Numbered from the stretch's first letter, positions 36,453-46,248 are shown. The stretch: DNA of 64,000 nt from Rhizobium sp. ICMP 5592 (GCF_009498525.1 NZ_QSNT01000001.1:62001-126000), one strand, 5' to 3'. Notes: generated from the letters alone by a model not told the origin. Numbers and translations are program-made.

Positions 36453-37634
36453 TTATTTTGCCGCCGCCGCAAAGGCCTGCTGCAGATCCGCAATAATGCT
36501 CTTCGCATGATGAAGACCGACGTTGAGGCGGATCGTCCGGTCGCTGACGCCAAAGCGCGCGAAGACGTTCGTTTCAGGCGAGATGCTCAGGGCCGCCTTT
36601 GCCGGAACGACGAGGCTTTCCGGGCCGCCCCAGCTGACGCCGATCCGCACCAGCCGCAGGGCGTCGACGAAAGAGGCGACATCAATATGATCCGCAACCT
36701 CGAAGGAGAAGAGGCCGCCAAATCCGCTGAAGGTGCTCTTGCCCGGATGCTCTGCGAAAGTCGGATGCATGACGTTTGCAACCGCGTCGGCGGACTTCAA
36801 CCACGACGCGACTTCAAGGCCCGCTTCGTGGTGATGGCGCATGCGGAACGGCAGGGTTTCTAGATTGCGTAGAACCAGCCATGCCTCGAATGGCGCAAGC
36901 TTGGCGCCCGTATAGGGATAGATCTCGCTATTGATCCGATTGATATGCGCGCGCGATCCGGCAACGAGGCCCGCAACCGTGTCACTCTGCCCGCCGAGAT
37001 ATTTCGAAGCGGCGTGGATCACCAGATCGATGCCGACGGCGAGCGGGTTCTGGTAAAGCGGCGTTGCCCAGGAATTGTCGACCATGGTCACCACACCATG
37101 CCGGCGGGCCGCTTCGGCAATTGCGGTCAGATCCTGCAATTCGAAGACCATTGACGTCGGGTTTTCGAGATAGACGACCTTGGCGCCGGGGATGGCCGCG
37201 ATCATCTTCTCCGTATCAGTCCCGTCGACATAGTCGACGATGACGCCGAAGCGCTTCAGCACCTTTTCGAAGAAGCGGAACGCATCGCTATAAACATGCC
37301 GGACGGTGACGATGCGGTCGCCCGGCCCGACGAAGGCAAGGATTGCGGCGGCAATGGCGCCCATGCCGCTGGAAAAGGCCCGCGCTTCCTCGGTGCCTTC
37401 CATCTCGGCAATCCGTCGCTCCAGCAACTGTACCGTCGGATTGTCGCCGCGCGAATAGATCGGCTTTTTCGAACGGCCGGCAAAGACATCCTCAAGCTCG
37501 CTGTAGCTGTCGAACAGGAAGAGCGACGTCTGATAGATCGGCGGCACAGCCGCATTGAAGGGATCGTCCTGGACAGGCATCAGCGTGTCGGGAACCATTC
37601 TGTGATAGGCATCGAACCTTGGGGTCTCGTTCAT
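36453..37634 (-). CDS. Cystathionine gamma-synthase family PLP enzyme
   Basis: A 393-residue Cys/Met-metabolism PLP enzyme (type I fold). Markers are AVPPIYQTSLF, YSRGDNPTVQLLERRIAEME (in place of YSRxxNP), FSSGMGAIAA, the PLP Lys in HAASKYLGGQSDTVAG, and SLVVPAKAA. Members catalyse beta/gamma elimination or replacement on cysteine- and methionine-related substrates. It is co-transcribed with the siderophore acyltransferase and MATE genes (14-base gap), where its role is not obvious. It could make a building block or process one in siderophore synthesis. Confidence 0.87.
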   Translation of the reverse strand: MNETPRFDAYHRMVPDTLMPVQDDPFNAAVPPIYQTSLFLFDSYSELEDVFAGRSKKPIYSRGDNPTVQLLERRIAEMEGTEEARAFSSGMGAIAAAILAFVGPGDRIVTVRHVYSDAFRFFEKVLKRFGVIVDYVDGTDTEKMIAAIPGAKVVYLENPTSMVFELQDLTAIAEAARRHGVVTMVDNSWATPLYQNPLAVGIDLVIHAASKYLGGQSDTVAGLVAGSRAHINRINSEIYPYTGAKLAPFEAWLVLRNLETLPFRMRHHHEAGLEVASWLKSADAVANVMHPTFAEHPGKSTFSGFGGLFSFEVADHIDVASFVDALRLVRIGVSWGGPESLVVPAKAALSISPETNVFARFGVSDRTIRLNVGLHHAKSIIADLQQAFAAAAK

Positions 37635-37648
37635 GGTGTCCTCGTTTT

Positions 37649-39016
37649 TCAGGGATGGAGTGTCGATGGACCAATCAGATGGCCCGTGTTTGTCGGCAGG
37701 AGTGCCAGCCATTCGCGCCGGGCGATGACGAGGCCAAGCATGGCCGCAAGGATCGCGGCGCCCGCCGGCGCAAGAGCGACACCGGCAAAGCCGATCCAGA
37801 GCGGCAGCAAAAGCAGAAGAGGAATGAGCAGATAGCCTTGCGGCGCAAGTCCGACCACGGCGGAAAGTCCGGCCCGGCCCCGCGATTGGAGCATCACCAG
37901 CAGAACCGACTGAAACGCCGCCAATGGAAAGACCGGAAAGAGCGCGCGCAGATAGGAGGCCGCCTCGGCTGCGACCTCGGAATTATCGGTGAACAGGCGC
38001 ACAATCGGTTCGGCTCCTAAAAACAGCAGCGCGGAATAGAGGGACGCTACGGGGATGGTCACCGCCAGCATGACGCGAATGATCGCTCTCACCCGCAGGG
38101 GATCGCCCGCCCCGACGGCATGGCTGACGACGCTTTGCGCACCGAGGCAGAAGCCGAAGACAGGAAGCTGGCCGAGCGTCATCAAGCGAATGGCGATCGC
38201 TGTCGCAGCCACGCCCGCATCGCCGCCATGAACGGCCGCCTCGCGCAGAAGAACGAGGAAACCGATCCCCGTCACGACACTCGTGGCGGCGGCGGGAATA
38301 CCGATCCTTGCGATCGGCCGCAGCAATCGCCAGCGCACCAGCCACGTCGTCACCCTGACCTTGCCCCATCTGCGCTGGAAATAGACGACGTAGCAGAGAA
38401 GGGCTGCCACAGATGACAGTATGGTCGCAAAGGCAGCGCCCGTTTCGCGAAACTGCAGCAGGAAGATGAAGACCGGGTCGAGAATGGCATTGAGCGCGAA
38501 ACTGGCAATCAGCACGATCATCGAGAAACGCGAGTTTCCTTCGGCAATCGCGATGAAATCGCAGACAGCCTGCAACAATCCAAGTGTCACACCAAAGGCC
38601 AGCAGTCGCCCGTAATTGAGGCCCGGCGCCAGAAGCTCGTTGCTGGCGCCGAGCGCGCCGACGAAGCTCGGCAATCCGAGATAGATGAGGACGGAGAGGA
38701 CGATACCGATCGGGATGGTCGCGGCCAATGCCGTCACCGCCACCGACGAGGCGGCGCTAACGTCGCCCTCGCCGAGATGCCGCGCCAGAAGCGTGGCAAG
38801 CCCTATGCCGAGCCCCTGCCCTGTCGCCGCGACCAGCAGGAACAGCGGCATGACCAGGCTGATGCCGGCGAGCACCTCCGGCCCCAGAGCACCAAGGAAA
38901 ATCGCGTTGATCGCATGGTGGCCGGCGCTTGCCGCCAAACCGGCCACGGCCGGCAGCGCGATCGTCAGAACGAGCCGCATGACGCGCGGATCGTTCATAT
39001 CGACAGCTGTCTTCAT
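37649..39016 (-). CDS. MATE-family efflux transporter, probable siderophore exporter
   Basis: A 455-residue membrane transporter with two MATE domains and about 12 spans (LVLTIALPAVAGLAASAGHH, LVMPLFLLVAATGQGLGIG). Its ATG overlaps the acyltransferase TGA (TGATG), so it is translated from the same mRNA. Location suggests export of the siderophore made by the cluster. It occupies the place of vbsD in the vicibactin vbsADL operon as I recall it; that correspondence is inferred. A GTG one codon upstream is an alternative start. Confidence 0.88.
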   Translation of the reverse strand: MKTAVDMNDPRVMRLVLTIALPAVAGLAASAGHHAINAIFLGALGPEVLAGISLVMPLFLLVAATGQGLGIGLATLLARHLGEGDVSAASSVAVTALAATIPIGIVLSVLIYLGLPSFVGALGASNELLAPGLNYGRLLAFGVTLGLLQAVCDFIAIAEGNSRFSMIVLIASFALNAILDPVFIFLLQFRETGAAFATILSSVAALLCYVVYFQRRWGKVRVTTWLVRWRLLRPIARIGIPAAATSVVTGIGFLVLLREAAVHGGDAGVAATAIAIRLMTLGQLPVFGFCLGAQSVVSHAVGAGDPLRVRAIIRVMLAVTIPVASLYSALLFLGAEPIVRLFTDNSEVAAEAASYLRALFPVFPLAAFQSVLLVMLQSRGRAGLSAVVGLAPQGYLLIPLLLLLPLWIGFAGVALAPAGAAILAAMLGLVIARREWLALLPTNTGHLIGPSTLHP

Positions 39017-40164
39017 CACGCAGCGTCCCGAGGCAACGAACCAAGGACCGGCGAGCCGTCTTCGCCGGCCAGGCCGGAGAGATCGGGCGACAGCAGCCGG
39101 TCCATGAAAAAGCGCTCGCGCAGGAGCATCACCAACAACGCCTTTTTGTGGGCAAACTGGATATGCTTGATCTTGGAGAAGCCCGACCGGTCGAGATTGC
39201 GGATCTGCTGGCGATGATGATGCACCGGTTCGCCGACGATGCGACGCGTGCGTGGATCGGCGAGGAACATGTAGTGCATTAAAGACGGCAGCCAGGCGCT
39301 GACGAAGGCCTTTCCACGGAAGGCATCCTCGCCGATGGCGACATGCCAGCCACGATCATGACCTTCGGCCTCGTAATGCGGGCCGATGCGATCTTCCTTG
39401 GCCCAGTAAAGCTCGAAATAGCCGAAGGGTACGCCGCCAAACGTTCCGATCAGCGGTAGGGTGCGCGGATCGGCGAGCCGACCGGCGATGAAATCGCGAT
39501 GATAGGACAGCTCGCCATTGTCCTCCCAGATGGCGGCGACGCGGGGATCGTTCATCCAGCGATGGAAATGCGGGAGATCCGCATCGATATCGGCGACATG
39601 AAAGCCGAGTGGCATGTTCAGCCAAGGAATGAACCTGTCATAGACGGAACCAACAGGTTTCGGTGGCCGCTGGGGATGAAGGACGCCGTTAGTCAGGACC
39701 GGCGTTTCCGGATAGGCGAAAGGCGTGCCTCCAAGCCAGGGCTTTGCCTGCTGGAAAAAGGCTTCCTGACGGGCGATGAACCGATCACCCCGCTGTTCGA
39801 CAGCGCCCGATGCCAGGAGGCGGCCCAGGAGAGCGCGATCCTCAAGAACGATATCGACCACTTCCAGCTCCGGATGGCAGGTCAAGACCGCATCGAACAC
39901 GGCGTTGACGACATCCTCGGGCGAAAGCTCTTTCGTGCCAGCGGAGATCTGATCGAAGGACAGCAGAGACCCGGCTGAGGCCGAAAAACGTCCCGAGGCC
40001 ACCTCGACGCCATGATGTTTGACACGGAAGCCGCCGGGTGCCGACAGCACGATGACAGGCAAGCCTAGCGCCAATGCGTGGCTTGCAAACCCCTCCGGCG
40101 GCAGGCGCAGATCGAATGATCCGGCCGCCGCAATCTCGCGCGTCGTCGCAACAAAAGCATCCAT
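39016..40164 (-). CDS. IucB/AlcB-like N-hydroxyamine acyltransferase (VbsA-like)
   Basis: A 382-residue enzyme. The C-terminal half (about residues 190-370) is the siderophore GNAT domain: FHRWMNDPRVAAIWEDNGEL, FGGVPFGYFELYWAKEDRIG and RGWHVAIGEDAFRGKAF. The N-terminal half is a less conserved accessory region. It transfers an acyl group from CoA onto the N-hydroxylated side chain. The cluster's PhaB gene implies (R)-3-hydroxybutyryl-CoA as donor, as in vicibactin VbsA. It heads the minus-strand operon, divergent from the NRPS gene. Confidence 0.87.
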   Translation of the reverse strand: MDAFVATTREIAAAGSFDLRLPPEGFASHALALGLPVIVLSAPGGFRVKHHGVEVASGRFSASAGSLLSFDQISAGTKELSPEDVVNAVFDAVLTCHPELEVVDIVLEDRALLGRLLASGAVEQRGDRFIARQEAFFQQAKPWLGGTPFAYPETPVLTNGVLHPQRPPKPVGSVYDRFIPWLNMPLGFHVADIDADLPHFHRWMNDPRVAAIWEDNGELSYHRDFIAGRLADPRTLPLIGTFGGVPFGYFELYWAKEDRIGPHYEAEGHDRGWHVAIGEDAFRGKAFVSAWLPSLMHYMFLADPRTRRIVGEPVHHHRQQIRNLDRSGFSKIKHIQFAHKKALLVMLLRERFFMDRLLSPDLSGLAGEDGSPVLGSLPRDAA

Positions 40165-40413
40165 TTTCGGTCTCCAAATCCGGCCAACGCCAACCGAACA
40201 CCCGTAGAGCCGGGCACGGCGTCAATCCCGCAGAGACGAATGGCGGCACACGAAATTCAAAATATTTCTCAAATTTATTTTTTACGATTTTTCTGAATTT
40301 CGGATCATCTCGTTCGTCTAACAGCCGCATCGAATTTAGAAATGAAAATATCCGAATTAGAACTGTTATAATGTAGGTATTATCTCAAGGTATACTTACA
40401 AGTATTCACCATG

Positions 40414-40443
40414 CGCGAAATTATATAAAATAATAATTTCGCG
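40414..40443. promoter_or_regulatory. AT-rich divergent control region with an 11-bp inverted repeat
   Basis: CGCGAAATTAT (40414-40424) and ATAATTTCGCG (40433-40443) are perfect 11-bp arms around 8 bases, 44 bases before the NRPS ATG. The 322-base gap 40165-40486 is much richer in A/T than its surroundings and serves both the NRPS and acyltransferase operons. It holds no gene and no exact TGA-N9-TCA box; an ECF-sigma promoter is expected here but I cannot define one. Confidence 0.45.
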
Positions 40444-40486
40444 AATTCGATTGCTACTTCAAGCGCAACTCGGAGAACTGCAAGAC

Positions 40487-43400
40487 ATGACACTTCACGA
40501 CAGGAATGCCACGGCGGCAAATAGTTCGGACAACGTCGCGACGTGTCCACTATCGCCGACGCAATCGCGAATCTGGCTTCTGTCCGAGACCGGCAACGAA
40601 GCCGTGTTCGGACGACAGATACTCGGGATTGGATTTGCCGCAGTGGAGGCGCCAGCGGCGCGCAAGGCGCTCACGACCCTGTCGGAATATCATCCCCTGA
40701 TCGCCCGCAAATTCGAGGCGCGCCCTGGCGGTACCGTCTATCAGAGCCTGGGGGACGCGCGGCGCATCGAGATCGTCGAACGCAGCCTCTCCGACAGCGA
40801 AAGCATCGAGGAAGTGTTGCCTGCCGCAGCCGAGGAAGAAAGACAGCGGCAAGTGGACCTGCAGGCAGGATATCCGGCTCGCTTCGTACTCTTCGTCAGT
40901 GGGCAACAGGCCGTCGGCGTGCTGTTATCGCTGCATGCGGTCATCGGCGACAGCGTGGCGCTCGACCGGCTTGCAAATGATTTTATTCTCAATATCGGCG
41001 GTCTCGCCGCTACGGGAGCCGATCGCGCCGAAACCGCATTTCCCCACGCCGCCGCATGGATGCTCGACCATGCAGCCCTTTGCAACCCCTCAGCCGAGCG
41101 GGTGGATTTCTGGTTTCGGCGGCTGACGGCACAGGAAAACATCGCCGCTCTCACACCGCAGGCAACCATCGCCAAGGAAATTGAAGACGCCGGCTGGTAC
41201 GAACATGTGCTCGACATATCAGCCCTGAAATATGCCGAACTCTCCAACGATATCCTCCCAGCCCTCGCGGTGGCATTGCGCCGCTATTCTGGATACGGCA
41301 CGCAGAGGATCGGCCTGGTCACAAGGCCGGAAAGGTCCGTGATAACGGCCCGCACGGAAGATGTGCTGATCGTCACCGCAGAGATCGACGGCGCAATGAC
41401 GCTCCGAGAGACCCGCAAGGCACTTGCGGCCAACATGGAAACCGCTGCCGCGCAGGCCCTACCCTTCGAAGGACTGGCCGAAGCCCTGCTGCGGCGCGAT
41501 GAGCTTTTCGACACCACGAGCCTCGTCAAAACGCTTCTCGATATCAGGCCGGCTTTCCGTTTCGAGGCGACAGCGGCGGTTCGCACCCTTGCCGAGCCGC
41601 CCGCCCGCCGCGACGCCGAACTCGTCATCACGGTTTCCCATGTCTCCGACGGCCGTGCAAAAATCCGGTTCGGTTTCGACCCGCAGAAATACGAGCGCAA
41701 GCATATCGCACGTTTTGCGAATGATCTGGCAACCGCGCTTGAACAACTTCGTAGCAGCCCGGATCAATCGATCAAGGATATCCCGTTCGTCTCGCGCGAG
41801 GAACTCGACAGGCTTTCAGCACCCTATCCGGATCAACCGGAAGCGGACGACGGTGTGCCGATCCATGAGGTGATCGCGGCGCAGGCGAAACGACGGCCCA
41901 ATGCCTTCGCCGTGGCACAGGGCGAAAAATCCATAACGCATGGCGAGCTCGAAGCCGCTGCCAATCGTCTGGCCAACCGTCTCGTCGCCATGGGTGTCAG
42001 ACCCGAAAACCGGGTCGCGATCGCTCTTGAGAAGTCGATCGATGCGATCATCGCCATTCTCGCGGTCCTGAAGTCGGGCGGAGCGTTTACCCCCGTCGAG
42101 CCGGATCATCCCGAAGCGCGCAATCGGCATATCCTCAGTGCACCCGGCCTGTCACTGATCATTTCGCGCACGCGGTCCATCGCCAATCTGCCGACCGACA
42201 TCGCAACACCGATGCTCAATCTCGATAAGACCGATCTCATCGCCGAAAGCATCGAAGCGCCCGTAGTCACTATCGCGGACCGGCAACTCGCCTATGTGAT
42301 CTACACCTCCGGTTCGACGGGCGTGCCGAAGGGCGTCGCCGTCGAGCATGGACCACTTGCCCATCATTGCAAAGCGACCTTGCGCATCTACGAAATGAGC
42401 GAGGCGTCTTGCGAATATCCGGTGCTACCCTTCACCTCCGATGGCGGCCACGAACGCTGGATGGTCCCCTTGATGGCCGGCGGCGGCGTGGTGCTGACGC
42501 AGGACAAGCTGGCGACCCCGGAAGACGCCTTCGCAATGATGCGCAGGCACGGCGTCAACAATGCCAGCCTTCCCACCAGCTATGTGCGTGGCCTTGCCGA
42601 ATATGCCGGCGAGAACAGCGAAATACCGAGGCTGAGACTCTATTCGTTCGGCGGCGAGGCGCTGTCGCAGGCGGTGTTCGACATGATCACCGAAAACCTG
42701 CAGGCGCAGATGCTAATCAATGGCTACGGGCCGACCGAAACGATCATGACCCCGATGATCTGGAAGATCCCCGCAGGCACCCGTTTCGAGGGGACCGTCG
42801 CGCCGATCGGCCGAGGCGTCGGCGACCGGCGCATCTATGTGCTTGACGCCGATCTCGCTCCCGTACCGGTCGGCGTGATCGGTGAAATCCATATCGGCGG
42901 CAGCGGCCTGGCGCGCGGCTATCAAGGCCAGCCGGAGCTGACCGAAGAGCGCTTCATTCCCGACCCGTTCTCCGACAATGGCGGCCGGCTTTACAAGTCT
43001 GGCGATCTTGGTCGTTGGCGCGAGGACGGCATCGTCGAGTTCGCAGGGCGCGTCGATCATCAGATCAAATTGCGTGGCTACCGCATCGAGCCCGGCGAGA
43101 TCGAAGCGGTGCTCAGATCCAATCAGAGCGTTGCCGAGGTCGTGGTTCTGCTGCACCACGAAGGAGGGCGCAGCTCGCTGGTCGCCTATGTCGTGCCGCG
43201 CGAAGGCGAAACGCTGAGCGTGACGGAATTGCGGCGCGCCGCGATGACCGCGCTGCCGGACTACATGGTGCCTCAGACGATCATGCTGCTGGACAAGCTT
43301 CCGATGGGGCCGAACAGCAAGCTGGACAGAAGCGCGCTGCCCGCTCCCCGGATAGACCGGGATGTGGTCGCACCCGCGACAGACAAGGAAACCGCGATCC

Positions 43401-44461
43401 TCGACGTCTGGAAGGATATTCTCGACATTCCGGAAATCGGCGTCACCGAGAACTTCTTCGATATAGGCGGCCAGTCGCTGGCTGCCGTACGCATCGTCTC
43501 CCGCCTGAAGACCCGCCATCCGGAATGGCCTTTGACCATCGCCGACATGTTCAACTATCCGACCATCCGGGATCTCGCGATCGCCATCGAGGGGACGCGC
43601 GACGAAGCCGGCGTCGATATGGTCTACCTGCGGCGGGGGGGCGATCGGCCGCTCCTTTATTGCTTCCCCGGCCTGCTGGTCAGCACCCGCGAATATATGC
43701 GGCTTGTCGACTATCTCGGCCCGGAACAGCCGGCCACCGGCTTCATTTGCTACTCACTGACGGAGAGCAAGACGCTCAGCACCCGTGTCGAGGATATCAC
43801 GGCGCGCTATGCGGAAGCCGTGCGCAAACAGGCCAAGGGGCGCCCGTGCGCCTTCCTCGGCTGGTCCTGGGGCGGCCTGCTTGCCTATGAAGCTGCCCGC
43901 CAGCTCGGAAATGACATCGACCTTCGCATGATCGGCATGGTGGATGTCTGCGACATGGACGAGGAGTTCACCCTCGGCATCATGCCGCGCTTTGCCGACA
44001 GCGTCCGGGAACGAACCCATGAACAGGTCCAGCGCTGGCTCGCAACAACGCCAATGCGCGACGACTGGATGAGACTGTTCTCGGCGATGGATGAGGAAGT
44101 CTACGAACAGTTCCTCAATCATATCGTCAAGCACAACGTCGTGCTGCCGTCGGACGGTCCGGACATCGGCTCCGAGGAGCATACATTCTGGATCCTGATC
44201 GATAATGCGATGATTTTCCGGAATTATCAGCTGCAGCCGGCGGATTTCCGCATTCACGCCTTTGCCGCCGAGGACTCGCTGACACGATCGCTGAACGTCA
44301 TCGACTGGCGCCGCTATTCACCCAATGCCACGGCCTCCGAGATCGTCACCGGCACCAACCATCTGACGATCATCGGCAAGACACCCTTCCATCAGCGCTT
44401 TGCGAGACGGCTCGACCAGGCTTTCGAGACGACATCCCTGTCCCTGCGCAAAGCCAAATAA
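40487..44461 (+). CDS. vbsS: Nonribosomal peptide synthetase, C-A-T-TE (VbsS-like)
   Basis: A 1324-residue single-module NRPS. The N-terminal condensation domain (about residues 15-430) has HAVIGDS in place of HHxxxDG, so the catalytic His is missing. The adenylation domain spans about residues 460-960 (YVIYTSGSTGVPKG, NGYGPTETI, YKSGDLGRW, PNSKLDRSAL). The carrier site is FFDIGGQSLAAVRI (Ser), and the thioesterase near residues 1060-1310 has LGWSWGGLLAY (catalytic Ser). There is no epimerase domain. One module plus TE fits iterative trimerisation and cyclisation, as in vicibactin. The carrier needs the PPTase at 57185. The start ATG has CGGAG upstream. Confidence 0.9.
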   Translation: MTLHDRNATAANSSDNVATCPLSPTQSRIWLLSETGNEAVFGRQILGIGFAAVEAPAARKALTTLSEYHPLIARKFEARPGGTVYQSLGDARRIEIVERSLSDSESIEEVLPAAAEEERQRQVDLQAGYPARFVLFVSGQQAVGVLLSLHAVIGDSVALDRLANDFILNIGGLAATGADRAETAFPHAAAWMLDHAALCNPSAERVDFWFRRLTAQENIAALTPQATIAKEIEDAGWYEHVLDISALKYAELSNDILPALAVALRRYSGYGTQRIGLVTRPERSVITARTEDVLIVTAEIDGAMTLRETRKALAANMETAAAQALPFEGLAEALLRRDELFDTTSLVKTLLDIRPAFRFEATAAVRTLAEPPARRDAELVITVSHVSDGRAKIRFGFDPQKYERKHIARFANDLATALEQLRSSPDQSIKDIPFVSREELDRLSAPYPDQPEADDGVPIHEVIAAQAKRRPNAFAVAQGEKSITHGELEAAANRLANRLVAMGVRPENRVAIALEKSIDAIIAILAVLKSGGAFTPVEPDHPEARNRHILSAPGLSLIISRTRSIANLPTDIATPMLNLDKTDLIAESIEAPVVTIADRQLAYVIYTSGSTGVPKGVAVEHGPLAHHCKATLRIYEMSEASCEYPVLPFTSDGGHERWMVPLMAGGGVVLTQDKLATPEDAFAMMRRHGVNNASLPTSYVRGLAEYAGENSEIPRLRLYSFGGEALSQAVFDMITENLQAQMLINGYGPTETIMTPMIWKIPAGTRFEGTVAPIGRGVGDRRIYVLDADLAPVPVGVIGEIHIGGSGLARGYQGQPELTEERFIPDPFSDNGGRLYKSGDLGRWREDGIVEFAGRVDHQIKLRGYRIEPGEIEAVLRSNQSVAEVVVLLHHEGGRSSLVAYVVPREGETLSVTELRRAAMTALPDYMVPQTIMLLDKLPMGPNSKLDRSALPAPRIDRDVVAPATDKETAILDVWKDILDIPEIGVTENFFDIGGQSLAAVRIVSRLKTRHPEWPLTIADMFNYPTIRDLAIAIEGTRDEAGVDMVYLRRGGDRPLLYCFPGLLVSTREYMRLVDYLGPEQPATGFICYSLTESKTLSTRVEDITARYAEAVRKQAKGRPCAFLGWSWGGLLAYEAARQLGNDIDLRMIGMVDVCDMDEEFTLGIMPRFADSVRERTHEQVQRWLATTPMRDDWMRLFSAMDEEVYEQFLNHIVKHNVVLPSDGPDIGSEEHTFWILIDNAMIFRNYQLQPADFRIHAFAAEDSLTRSLNVIDWRRYSPNATASEIVTGTNHLTIIGKTPFHQRFARRLDQAFETTSLSLRKAK

Positions 44462-44494
44462 TCTCTCTGTCCGATATCATTCTGGAGCTGCTTC

Positions 44495-45805
44495 ATGACA
44501 TCTCAAGTGCTCGACCTCGCCGGGGCCGGAATTGGTCCGTTCAACCTCAGCCTTGCCGCCCAGCTGGACTCCATTCCGGCGCTGTCCGTCCGCTTCTTCG
44601 AAAAGCGGCCGTCCTTTGCCTGGCATCCGGGCATGATGCTGCCCGGCGCGGAAATGCAGACATCGATCCTCAAGGATTTGGTGACCGCGACCAACCCGAC
44701 AAGCCCGTGGAGCTTCCTGTCCTATCTGGTGGCGCACAAGCGTTTCTATCAGTTTATCAACGCCGAATATGAGGCGGTTCCGCGCAAAGAATTTGCCGAC
44801 TATCTCGGATGGGTGGCGCGCGGGCTGACATCGCTTCGCTTCGGCACCAGCATGCGTGATGTTCAGATGGCCGACGGCCTGTTTTCGGTCGCCACCGACA
44901 ATGCGCAGATTCACGCCCGCAACCTCTCCGTCGGCGTCGGCAAGATACCGGCGCGGCCCGCATGGGCCGAAAGACTGCCGAAATCGCTCGCCTTCCATAG
45001 CAGCGAAGCCGCCCTGCGCCTTGGCGATCTGCAGGCGCCGCGCGTCGCCGTGATCGGCGGCGGCCAGAGCGGGGCGGAAATCGTCGATGCCCTCATGGAC
45101 CTGAAAGCGGTTTCCTCGATCCACTGGCTCAGCCGCCGGCCCAATTTCGAGCCGCTCGATGCAACGCCCTTCACCAACGAGCTCTTCACGCCCGGCTACA
45201 TGGAACGCTTCCATGGCCTGCCCGAGGATCTGCGGTTGACCCATACCCGCCGGCAGGTGCTTGCCAGTGATGGCGTCTCCCCTTCGACATTGAAGAAACT
45301 CTATCGCCGCCTTTATGAAAGGAAGCTCGACGGGCTCGATCATGGAATAGCCCTGCGCCCGTATCGCGACGTCATCTCGGCCTTAAGCAACGGTCCCGAG
45401 ATCGAACTGACCATGCGCAACGGCTTCGACGATAGCATCGAGACGATCGAAGTGGACATGGTCGTACTTGCCACCGGGTATCGCTTCGTACTTCCCGATT
45501 TCCTCCAGTCTCTCCAGAGCCGGATTGCGGTGAACTCGATCGGCGAGCCTGTTCTCGAAAGCGATTTCGCCGTGGCATGGGACGGTCCGCGCGAGAACCG
45601 GATTTTCGTGCTGAATGCCGGGCGCCACAGCCACGGGATCGCCGAGCCCCAGCTCAGCCTCGCCGCCTGGCGGAGCGCCGTCATCGCCAACGCCCTGCTC
45701 GGCAAGGCACATTTCGACCTCGATCAGCTCGATCCGATCGTTCAATGGGAATCCCAGGGGCAAGCCTCGCTCCTCTCCGCGCATATGGGACAGGCGGCGG
45801 AATAG
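44495..45805 (+). CDS. vbsO: L-ornithine/L-lysine N-hydroxylase of siderophore synthesis (VbsO-like)
   Basis: A 436-residue FAD/NADPH monooxygenase of the IucD/PvdA/SidA family. Seen: the FAD site LAGAGIGPFNLSLAAQL, the substrate region EMQTSILKDLVTATNPTSPW, the NADPH site VAVIGGGQSGAEIVDAL, and the C-terminal LNAGRHSHGIAEPQLSLAAW. The stretch FLSYLVAHKRFYQFINAEYEAVPR is closer to IucD/AlcA-type enzymes than to PvdA as I recall them, so lysine or a diamine remains possible beside ornithine. It follows the NRPS by 33 bases. Its product should be acylated by the IucB-like enzyme. Confidence 0.9.
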   Translation: MTSQVLDLAGAGIGPFNLSLAAQLDSIPALSVRFFEKRPSFAWHPGMMLPGAEMQTSILKDLVTATNPTSPWSFLSYLVAHKRFYQFINAEYEAVPRKEFADYLGWVARGLTSLRFGTSMRDVQMADGLFSVATDNAQIHARNLSVGVGKIPARPAWAERLPKSLAFHSSEAALRLGDLQAPRVAVIGGGQSGAEIVDALMDLKAVSSIHWLSRRPNFEPLDATPFTNELFTPGYMERFHGLPEDLRLTHTRRQVLASDGVSPSTLKKLYRRLYERKLDGLDHGIALRPYRDVISALSNGPEIELTMRNGFDDSIETIEVDMVVLATGYRFVLPDFLQSLQSRIAVNSIGEPVLESDFAVAWDGPRENRIFVLNAGRHSHGIAEPQLSLAAWRSAVIANALLGKAHFDLDQLDPIVQWESQGQASLLSAHMGQAAE

Positions 45806-45832
45806 CCCCCCTGTAGTGCTCACAAAAGACAT

Positions 45833-45867
45833 CGCGCGGACCGAGCTTGAAGGTTTCGGTCCGCGCG
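45833..45867 (+). terminator. Strong hairpin after the N-hydroxylase gene
   Basis: Perfect 12-bp stem (CGCGCGGACCGA and its complement) with an 11-base loop, 27 bases after the stop. No U-tract follows. It probably ends or protects the NRPS-hydroxylase mRNA. Confidence 0.6.
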
Positions 45868-45947
45868 GTAGACGTTCGATTGCAGATGCCATCGCCGGAG
45901 AGCGAAATTCGGTCGGATAAACACAATCAAAAGTAGTTCAACCTTAA

Positions 45948-45998
45948 GGCTCCATGAGTGTGTTTCGATCCATTCCGGAGCCGTCATTTCCTGACGGC
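45948..45998 (+). other. Further hairpins in the 443-base gap before the sigma gene
   Basis: GGCTCC (45948) can pair with GGAGCC (45977), and GCCGTCA-TTTCC-TGACGGC (45980-45998) is a perfect 7-bp hairpin next to it. The two overlap, so they are alternatives. This may be a small structured RNA or leader; nothing identifies it. Confidence 0.3.
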
Positions 45999-46162
45999 AG
46001 CCCCTTGCTCAAGGCTCATTATAAGCGCGAGAAAGAGCTTTGAACCGATCCGGCACCCTCGAAATGGCATTATATCGACCACCTATGCGTTCGATAAAAA
46101 TCAATAGAATTAACTAGATAGTACAAAATAAGGCAGGAAGCGCACGCTTTCTCGTTTTTATG

Positions 46163-46191
46163 TTGACTATTATTATCATGTTTTTTAGGGT
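46163..46191 (+). promoter_or_regulatory. Iron-responsive (RirA-type IRO) box in the sigma-factor promoter
   Basis: TGA-CTATTATTA-TCA (46164-46178) matches the IRO consensus TGA-N9-TCA. It overlaps a -35 TTGACT (46163-46168), with TAGGGT 17 bases downstream. RirA with an Fe-S cluster is known to repress through such boxes in rhizobia when iron is sufficient. Confidence 0.7.
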
Positions 46192-46248
46192 GCGCGAAAA
46201 CAGAGGGGTACATCGAAATGCAACTTTGGATTTCAGAGAGAACCCGAC

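Noticed and set aside
40294..40307. TGA-N8-TCA in the NRPS/acyltransferase divergent region
   Set aside because: The spacing is eight, not nine, and the arms are not extended, so it is not counted as an iron box.
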